Of a stretch of 19,665 nt of DNA, positions 13,698 to 19,073 are shown one piece after another; position 1 is the stretch's first letter; every line of letters begins with the position of its first letter. This stretch comes from Phycisphaeraceae bacterium (GTDB lineage: Bacteria; Planctomycetota; Phycisphaerae; Phycisphaerales; Phycisphaeraceae), in the NCBI GenBank assembly GCA_020850375.1, contig JADZET010000156.1, forward strand, positions 1 to 19,665, read 5' to 3'. A program made the translations under genes and the position numbers. The notes beneath the pieces were generated by a model. It worked only from the letters and a program-made list of their open reading frames with translations, did not search any database and was not told the origin of the DNA.

Positions 13698-14339
13698 TCA
13701 ATACTTCCTCACCACCCCCACCACCACCCCCAGCACCTGGCAATTCTTCACCATGATCGGCTCATATTTCTCATTCGCCGGCTGCAGCCGGATCATCCCG
13801 TTATTTTCCTTGTAGAACTTCTTGAGCGTCGCCTCCCCGCTCTCCAGAAGTGCCACCACCGTCTCGCCCTGTCGCGCCGTGTTCTGCTTGCGGATGATCA
13901 CGTAGTCCCCGTCGCAGATCTGCGCGTCGATCATCGAGTCCCCCCGCACCCGCAGCGCGAACGTGTCCCCCGTCGTCCCCCCGGAAGCCCCGCCCCCGGA
14001 AGATTTGCCCGCCGAGAACACCTCTTCCAGGTCCAGGTACCGCCTCTCCTCCACCGCCTCGATCGGCAGCCCCGCCGCGATCGTCCCGACCAGCGGCAGC
14101 CGGCTCCCCCGCTCCTCATCCGGCAAGGTCACCTCCGCGCTAATTTCCAAAGAGCGAGCCTTGTTCGGCTTGCGCTCCAACGCCCCTTTGCGGATAAGCG
14201 CCTCGACGTGCTCGAACACCGTGACCTTGGACACGCCCAGCTCGTCGGCCAACTCCTGCATGGTCGGCGAATAGCCGCGAGCGATACGCAGGTCCCGGAT
14301 CCGCGTGAGAATGTGCAGTTGTTTCGGCGTCAGGTTCAT
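13698..14339 (-). CDS. lexA: LexA SOS-response repressor
   Basis: 213 residues. N-terminal winged helix: LTPKQLHILTRIRDLRIARG, then SPTMQELADELGVSKVTVFEHVEAL (24-48). The self-cleavage site is A89-G90 in GTIAAGLP, the catalytic serine S135 is in RGDSM, and the general-base Lys K173 is in EATLKKF. LexA represses DNA-repair genes and cleaves itself when RecA filaments form. Cleavage site to serine is 45 residues, about 11 more than E. coli LexA. The extra length is a Gly/Ser loop (GKSSGGGASGGTTG, 111-124) encoded by two copies of the decamer CCCCCGGAAG 15 bp apart. The start follows GGAG eight bases upstream. I could not identify a LexA box upstream. The gene upstream overlaps it by 200 bp. Confidence 0.92.
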   Translation of the reverse strand: MNLTPKQLHILTRIRDLRIARGYSPTMQELADELGVSKVTVFEHVEALIRKGALERKPNKARSLEISAEVTLPDEERGSRLPLVGTIAAGLPIEAVEERRYLDLEEVFSAGKSSGGGASGGTTGDTFALRVRGDSMIDAQICDGDYVIIRKQNTARQGETVVALLESGEATLKKFYKENNGMIRLQPANEKYEPIMVKNCQVLGVVVGVVRKY

Positions 14340-14883
14340 GTTGCTTCTCCGTCAGTCGTTCATTCACCGGCTCCGCCGATGCCCCCTCGCTTGGCCCAAT
14401 CTTCCCTTGCGATCCTCGCTCTCCCGCGAGCCCCGATCCCATCGCCCCCGCCGGCACGTCCTCCCCGCCACGCCCCCCCTCGCTCATCACCGCCACCACC
14501 GCACCACCCGCGCCCACCGTCACCCGATACACCCCCGCCGTCCTAGCCATCCGCGCCAGCGCCGCCGCCGCGCTCTGCTTCTCGAAGCTGTCCCCTTGCC
14601 GACCCTCCGTCGACCCATCCAATCTCACGCCCGCGATCCTCGCGCCCTTCACCGCCTCCTTCTTCTTCCCGCCCAACGCCCGATAATACCCCGCGAACGA
14701 CCCGCCCGACTCCGTGTCACCCTGCTGCTCAAGCGTCTGCGCCACCGCCTGTCCGCCCGCCCCCGCGCCGCCGCCCGGCCCTTCTCCCCCGCCCGCTCGC
14801 CGCAACGTCCCTGTTGCCCGGTCCACGAAATACCGCGTCACAAAATCGCCGCCCGGCCCGATGCTCAGCAACGGAATCGTCAT
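14140..14883 (-). CDS. Unknown protein overlapping the 5' part of lexA
   Basis: 247 residues in a frame different from lexA; no family recognised. From 14883 to about 14340 the frame shows the strong NNG codon pattern of genuine - strand genes here. It encodes MTIPLLSIGPGGDFVTRYFV, a Gly-rich stretch, then SFAGYYRALGGKKKEAVKGA and a segment AALARMARTAGVYRVTVGAG near residue 115. After about 14340 the composition loses that pattern and the frame runs 200 bp into lexA before its stop. Either the true gene is overlapping, or its native stop was lost by a frameshift and the last 67 residues are spurious. GAGG, about ten bases upstream of the ATG, is a weak ribosome site. It could be cotranscribed with lexA. 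Confidence 0.45.
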   Translation of the reverse strand: MTIPLLSIGPGGDFVTRYFVDRATGTLRRAGGGEGPGGGAGAGGQAVAQTLEQQGDTESGGSFAGYYRALGGKKKEAVKGARIAGVRLDGSTEGRQGDSFEKQSAAAALARMARTAGVYRVTVGAGGAVVAVMSEGGRGGEDVPAGAMGSGLAGERGSQGKIGPSEGASAEPVNERLTEKQHEPDAETTAHSHADPGPAYRSRLFADHAGVGRRAGRVQGHGVRARRGAYPQRGVGAQAEQGSLFGN

Positions 14884-15200
14884 GGCTCGCCTGCCTCTCT
14901 GGGTTCACCCCCAGCGTATTCCGGGGGCCTGCCGTCCCGCTGACCCCAACATCTTGTGGTGTCGCGCGCGACGTGTCGGCTTCACTTTCGACCTACCCAG
15001 CCGCGAGCCTTGAAACTTTGCCCTCCATTTGTTTGGTGAAAGTTACCCTAAAACTCATCGAACGTCAAGCCCTATTTTCAACACCCGCCCTTTCCACCGC
15101 TTACACACTTTCTCCGCCAAAAAACCCATCTTTCCCAGTAAAACACCCCCCGCGTTATCGGCCCACGCCCCGCGCGATCCCCCACCCCGAAAACGAAAAA

Positions 15201-15226
15201 GCCCACGACCCCTCCGGGACGCGGGC
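15201..15226 (-). terminator. Intrinsic terminator of the marR-ABC operon
   Basis: GCCCACGACCC and GGGACGCGGGC pair with two mismatches around loop CTCC. The A run just before it on the + strand (15196-15200) gives a U run after the hairpin on the - strand, 50 to 80 bases past the exporter stop. The rest of the 14884-15278 gap is AT-richer (15010-15170), with no gene seen; on the - strand TTGACG-N17-TAACTT near 15068-15040 is a weak promoter candidate for the gene at 14883. Confidence 0.65.
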
Positions 15227-15278
15227 GCCGCCTGCGATTCTTGTCCTCCCTGCCCTCTGCTCTCCCCTCTCTCCTTTT

Positions 15279-17282
15279 CTACTCTCTCCCCACCCCCTGC
15301 CCCAGCACCCGCTCAAACTGCTTCCTGAACAGCTCCGCATACAACCCCCCGCGCTCCACCAACGCCTCGTGCCTGCCCTCCTCCACCACCCTCCCCTGCT
15401 CGAGCACCACGATCTTGTCCGCGCTCAAGATCGTCGACAGCCGGTGCGCGATGATCAGCGACGTCCGCCCCACCAGCAGTTTTTCCAACGCCTCCTGGAT
15501 CAGATACTCCGACGTCGCATCCAGACTGCTCGTCGCCTCATCCAGAATCAGTATCGCCGGGTCCTTCAGCAAGGCCCGTGCGATCGAAAGCCTCTGCTTC
15601 TCCCCTCCGGAAAGTCGGAACCCTCGCTCCCCCACGATCGTGTCATACCCCTCCGGCAGCCCCGCGATCAGCTCGTGAATATTCGCCGCCCGACACGCCT
15701 CGATCATCTCCCCCTCCGTCGCCCCCGGCCGCGCATACAGCAGATTCGTCCGCACGCTCTCGTGAAACACAAACGTCTCTTGCGTCACCATCCCGATCTG
15801 CCCGCGCAGCTCCTCCTGCTGCATCTCCCGCACGTCCACCCCATCGAGCGTGATCCGCCCCTCATCCGGGTCATAGAACCGCGGCAGCAGATACGTCACC
15901 GTCGTCTTGCCCGCCCCGCTCGGCCCCACCAGCGCCACCCGCTGCCCCGGCTCCATGCTGAAATTCACCCCCCGCAGCGCCCACCGCTTCTCCTCCACCC
16001 CCTCGGTGCCATTCCCATTCCCGCTCCCATTTCCCGCCCCCGCAAGTCCCATCACCGCCTCAAACCCCTTCACCCGCGGGTACGCAAAACTCACCCCCTC
16101 GAACCCCACCCGCCCCTTCGTCCTCCCACGCCGCCCCTGAGTCGCGTCCTCGCGACGAAGGGGCGGGTCCACCTCCGGGGCCGCCGGATCCGCCACCTCC
16201 ACCGGCATGTCCAGATACGCAAAGATCCGCTCAAACACCCCCACCATCCCCTGCAAATCCACGTACACCGACGCCAGCTGCATCAGCGGCCGATACAGCA
16301 TCACCAGCAGCGCCGCGAACGCGATCACCTCCCCGATCTGCATCCGCTCACGCACGACCTGGACCCCCCCGTACCAGTACACCACCGCCGGACCCATCGC
16401 GCTAAACGCGCTCAGGATCATGAACAGCCAACGACCCGCCACCGCCTGCCTGATGTTCAGGTCCCGCACCGCCGCCGCCGTCCCCGCGAACTCCCGCGCG
16501 TCCGCCTCACGCTGACCGTAGATCTGCATCAGCATCGCCCCCCCCACGTGCAGACGCTCCGTCAAAAACCCCTGCATCCGCGCCTGGCTCTCCGCCGTCT
16601 GGATCGACAACCGCCGACGGATCCCCCCCACCACCCGCGACGGCAGGTAGAACGCCGGCACCACCGCCGTCGCCAGCAGCGTCAGCACCCAGTTCATCGA
16701 CACCATCACCGTCAACGCCGCCGTCAGCGTCGCGACGTTGCTCACGATCGTCACCACCGTCGACGTCCCCGCCCCCTGCACCATCCCCACGTCGTTGTTG
16801 ATCCGCGAAACAATCTCCCCGCTCCGCGTCATCGTGTAGAACCGCAGCGACATCTTCTGCAGATGCCCGAACAGCTCCTTGCGCAGGTCGCACATGATCC
16901 CCTGCGCCACCTTGCTCATCAGCGTCTGCTGCAACACCCCCACCAGCCCCCCGCCCACCGCCAACCCCAGGATCGCCAGCGACAGCCACCCCAGCATCCA
17001 CCCGTCCCCCCGCGGGATCGCCACGTCCACGATCCGCGCCACGCACAACGGCGGCAGAACGCCCACTCCCGCCGCCACCAGCACGCAAGCAAAAATCAGC
17101 CCCCACGACCCCTTGTAGGGCCGAAAGTAACCCATGATCCGCCCCACCTGTCCCCACGTGATCCCCGGCGGCGGCCCCTCGGGCTTGTCCTGCCCGAAGT
17201 GGTTGTGCAGACCATACGTCCGCGTCACCCCGCCGACCGAACCCATCGGCCCATGCCACATCCCGCCGCCGCCACGTCCCAT
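15279..17282 (-). CDS. ABC exporter, fused transmembrane and ATPase domains (MsbA/lipid or multidrug type)
   Basis: 667 residues. The N-terminus is Gly/Met/His-rich (GRGGGGMWHGPMG), followed by six predicted membrane helices across about 60-345 (for example LIFACVLVAAGVGVLPPL, SLAILGLAVGGGLVGVL). The ATPase domain starts near residue 390: Walker A GPSGAGKTT (453-461), Q-loop near Q501, signature LSGGEKQR (557-564), Walker B ILILDEATSSLD (577-588) and H-loop His 613. It works as a homodimer exporting lipids or drugs. Two insertions are odd: residues about 371-389 carry palindrome D2, and GAGNGSGNGNGTEG (415-428) lies within the ATPase domain between strands. The ATG at 17282 has GGAG eight bases upstream. 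It follows marR on the same strand by 86 bp, so MarR control is likely. Confidence 0.9.
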   Translation of the reverse strand: MGRGGGGMWHGPMGSVGGVTRTYGLHNHFGQDKPEGPPPGITWGQVGRIMGYFRPYKGSWGLIFACVLVAAGVGVLPPLCVARIVDVAIPRGDGWMLGWLSLAILGLAVGGGLVGVLQQTLMSKVAQGIMCDLRKELFGHLQKMSLRFYTMTRSGEIVSRINNDVGMVQGAGTSTVVTIVSNVATLTAALTVMVSMNWVLTLLATAVVPAFYLPSRVVGGIRRRLSIQTAESQARMQGFLTERLHVGGAMLMQIYGQREADAREFAGTAAAVRDLNIRQAVAGRWLFMILSAFSAMGPAVVYWYGGVQVVRERMQIGEVIAFAALLVMLYRPLMQLASVYVDLQGMVGVFERIFAYLDMPVEVADPAAPEVDPPLRREDATQGRRGRTKGRVGFEGVSFAYPRVKGFEAVMGLAGAGNGSGNGNGTEGVEEKRWALRGVNFSMEPGQRVALVGPSGAGKTTVTYLLPRFYDPDEGRITLDGVDVREMQQEELRGQIGMVTQETFVFHESVRTNLLYARPGATEGEMIEACRAANIHELIAGLPEGYDTIVGERGFRLSGGEKQRLSIARALLKDPAILILDEATSSLDATSEYLIQEALEKLLVGRTSLIIAHRLSTILSADKIVVLEQGRVVEEGRHEALVERGGLYAELFRKQFERVLGQGVGRE
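16108..16168 (+). repeat. Palindromic element family D, copy 2, with 15-bp outer inverted repeat
   Basis: CCGCCCC (16131-16137) pairs with GGGGCGG (16160-16166), with an inner stem GTCGC / GCGAC. In addition ACCCGCCCCTTCGTC (16108-16122) is the exact inverse complement of GACGAAGGGGCGGGT (16154-16168). The whole block is read in frame within the ABC exporter linker. Confidence 0.7.
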
Positions 17283-17326
17283 CGCATGCACTCCTGCATC
17301 TCAACCTACAACGCCGAACATCATTT

Positions 17327-17362
17327 CTGCCAAGCCCAGGCATTGCTATGCCTGGGTCTCTT
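17327..17362 (+). repeat. Palindromic element family A, copy 2
   Basis: It has the same TCTGCCAAG flank and CCCAGGCAT / ATGCCTGGG arms (17335-17343, 17348-17356) as A1, with loop TGCT. It lies between marR and the exporter. Its T-rich side faces the + strand, opposite to both genes, so it should not terminate their operon. Confidence 0.75.
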
Positions 17363-17368
17363 TCTCGA

Positions 17369-17884
17369 TCACCCCCCCCGCCTCTCCCGCAATCCCCTCC
17401 TCAGCTTCCTCAACAGCTCCACCAACATCCGCTTCTCCCACGCCACCAGACTCCCCGCCAACTCCCCCGCCACCGCCGCCTGCCCCGGCATCACCCGATC
17501 CAGCATCGCCTCCCCCGCCCCCGTGATCCGCACCACCGTCGCCCGACGGTCCGTGTGATCCATCCGCGCCGCCAGCCCCGCCCTCTCCAGCCGATCCACC
17601 AGACCCGTCACGTTCGACTTCGTCACCACCAACCTCTGCCCCACCTCCCCCATCAGCATCCCCCCCTCACCCGCCGACCTCAGCAGCAGCAGCGCATTGA
17701 ACTGCGCCGCCGTCAGTTCGACTTTCCTCAGCTCCGCCTCCAACTGCGGCCCAAGGCACTGGCTCGTCCGCAGCACGCTGAACATCACCATCGCGTCGAG
17801 CTCATCCGCCGCCGCGCCCGATCCCTCACCATACGCCGCCTCGACGTACGCCAGGTCCACGTCTCGTTGTCCCGCCTCGCCCAT
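17369..17884 (-). CDS. MarR family transcriptional regulator
   Basis: 171 residues. The winged-helix core is LTAAQFNALLLLRSAGEGGM, then GEVGQRLVVTKSNVTGLVDR, then LERAGLAARMDHTDRRATVVRIT. The last part is the MarR wing, with the characteristic D.RDRR-like DHTDRRATVV motif. Flanking helices at each end would form the dimer interface. MarR dimers usually repress their own operon and release DNA on binding a small ligand. The exporter gene lies directly downstream on the same strand, so the ligand may be its substrate (inference). The start has GGGAG six bases upstream of the ATG. A candidate operator (17897-17911) sits in the leader. It is divergent from accD. Confidence 0.9.
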   Translation of the reverse strand: MGEAGQRDVDLAYVEAAYGEGSGAAADELDAMVMFSVLRTSQCLGPQLEAELRKVELTAAQFNALLLLRSAGEGGMLMGEVGQRLVVTKSNVTGLVDRLERAGLAARMDHTDRRATVVRITGAGEAMLDRVMPGQAAVAGELAGSLVAWEKRMLVELLRKLRRGLRERRGG

Positions 17885-17896
17885 GGCCCGCTCCCA

Positions 17897-17911
17897 TTAG
17901 TTCATATCTAA
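17897..17911 (-). promoter_or_regulatory. Candidate MarR operator
   Basis: TTAG and CTAA half sites flank seven bases (TTCATAT on the + strand), forming an imperfect inverted repeat. It lies 13 bases upstream of the marR ATG and just downstream of the predicted transcript start. Position and AT content stand out in this GC-rich region. Confidence 0.4.
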
Positions 17912-17926
17912 ACCATCAACCTCCAA

Positions 17927-17955
17927 ATCATCCACCCAACCCCTTGCCCTGTCAA
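17927..17955 (-). promoter_or_regulatory. Putative promoter of the marR-ABC operon
   Basis: On the - strand, a consensus TTGACA (17955-17950), a 17-base spacer and GATGAT (17932-17927) give a transcript start near 17920, about 35 bases before the marR ATG. Confidence 0.55.
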
Positions 17956-18045
17956 CCCTTCCCGCGCATAAACCATGTCCAGACAAAACCTTCTTCTACA
18001 CCACCCTTTCCACAACCGCCGATCTCTAGCCGATACCACCAACGC

Positions 18046-18051
18046 TATAAT
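18046..18051 (+). promoter_or_regulatory. Consensus -10 box, leaderless start of accD
   Basis: A perfect TATAAT sits seven bases (all C) before the ATG at 18059, so the transcript should begin at or next to the start codon. No -35 element is obvious at 16 to 18 bases. Confidence 0.55.
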
Positions 18052-18058
18052 CCCCCCC

Positions 18059-18979
18059 ATGCCCGACCCCATTTCCTCCACTACCCCCGGAACTCCCCCC
18101 GCCCCCGGGAAAACTCCCGCAAGCGCCCTCCTAAGCCCAGGCATGGCTATGCCTGGGTCTTCTTCCTCCCCCCCCGCCCCCAAGTCCTCCCAGATCCCCC
18201 CAGGCCTCTGGACCCGCTGCCCCTCCTGCGAGGCCATGCTCTACCAGAAGGCCGTCGCCCAGAACCTCCACGTCTGCCCCGAATGCGACCATCACTTCCG
18301 CATCGGCGCCGACGAACGCATCCGCCAGCTCACCGACCCCGACTCCTTCGAATCCCTCTGGGACGACCTCGCCCCCGCCGACCCCCTCCATTTCACCGAC
18401 TCCAAGCCCTACGCCCAGCGCCTCGCCTCCGAACAAGCCAAAACCGCCCGCCAAGACGCCCTGATCGCCGGCCGAGGCTACATCAAGGGCCGACGCGTCG
18501 CCCTGGCCGTCATGGACCCCAACTTCATGATGGGCTCCATGGGCTCGGTCGTCGGCGAAAAAATCACCCGCGCCATCGAGCTCGCCACCGACGAAAACCT
18601 CCCCCTGATCATCGTCGCCTGCTCCGGCGGCGCCCGCATGCAGGAGGGCGCCCTAAGCCTCATGCAGATGGCCAAGACTTCCGCCGCCCTCGCCCGACTC
18701 GACCAAAAGCGTGGCCTGTTCATCTCCATCCTCGCCGATCCCACCACCGGCGGCGTCACCGCCTCCTTCGCCATGCTCGGCGACGTCATCCTCGCCGAGC
18801 CTCACGCCCTGATCGGCTTCGCCGGACCACGCGTCATCGCCAACACCGTCCGACAGGAGCTCCCCCCAGGCTTCCAGCGTTCCGAACATCTCCTGGCCAA
18901 AGGCTTCGTCGATCGGGTTGTAACGCGTAGCGAACTTCGCAGCGAAATTAGTCGCCTCATCGACTACGCCGGCAAGTAA
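18059..18979 (+). CDS. accD: Acetyl-CoA carboxylase carboxyltransferase subunit beta
   Basis: 306 residues. A four-cysteine zinc ribbon (C54, C57, C73, C76 in [10 protein letters not shown] and [10 protein letters not shown]) precedes the crotonase-like carboxyltransferase domain. Family blocks include [57 protein letters not shown] and [17 protein letters not shown]. With AccA it transfers CO2 from carboxybiotin to acetyl-CoA, the first step of fatty acid synthesis. The ATG at 18059 is chosen for the TATAAT seven bases upstream; the frame is open to 17975 but upstream residues look non-coding. Residues 1-50 are a Pro/Ser-rich extension longer than typical, and residues about 25-34 ([10 protein letters not shown]) are encoded by palindrome A3. 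accA is not in the window. Confidence 0.93.
   Translation: MPDPISSTTPGTPPAPGKTPASALLSPGMAMPGSSSSPPAPKSSQIPPGLWTRCPSCEAMLYQKAVAQNLHVCPECDHHFRIGADERIRQLTDPDSFESLWDDLAPADPLHFTDSKPYAQRLASEQAKTARQDALIAGRGYIKGRRVALAVMDPNFMMGSMGSVVGEKITRAIELATDENLPLIIVACSGGARMQEGALSLMQMAKTSAALARLDQKRGLFISILADPTTGGVTASFAMLGDVILAEPHALIGFAGPRVIANTVRQELPPGFQRSEHLLAKGFVDRVVTRSELRSEISRLIDYAGK
18132..18160 (+). repeat. Palindromic element family A, copy 3 (inside accD)
   Basis: AAG, CCCAGGCAT (18135-18143), loop GGCT and ATGCCTGGG (18148-18156) match A1 exactly through the hairpin and are followed by TCTTCTTCC. It is read in frame as [10 protein letters not shown] in the N-terminal linker of AccD. Confidence 0.75.
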
Positions 18980-19073
18980 GTCCCCTCAATTCCCTGCCGA
19001 CTACATAAAAAGACCGTTATCCAGGCCCTGACACCAGGACCCGCGATCGCCGTACCGCATCCCCGAGGCGCCG

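Noticed and set aside
17327..17362. Palindrome A2 as the terminator of marR
   Set aside because: The T-rich flank is on the + strand, while marR and the exporter run on the - strand. On their strand no U run follows the hairpin.
14814..17558. Very long + strand open frame (over 900 codons) opposite the ABC exporter and marR
   Set aside because: It is Arg/Pro/His-rich low-complexity protein opposite two well-supported genes. Strong C bias on this strand removes stop codons, so long false frames are expected. The same applies to 3224-4870 and 5275-6429.
17975..18058. Longer N-terminus for AccD from an upstream ATG
   Set aside because: The extra 28 residues look non-coding and TATAAT lies seven bases before the ATG at 18059, which makes the shorter start more likely.
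18980..19073. Possible tRNA or small RNA between accD and the peptidase gene
   Set aside because: No cloverleaf or strong terminator could be drawn; only a short unpaired AT-rich patch (ACATAAAAAGACC) is seen.
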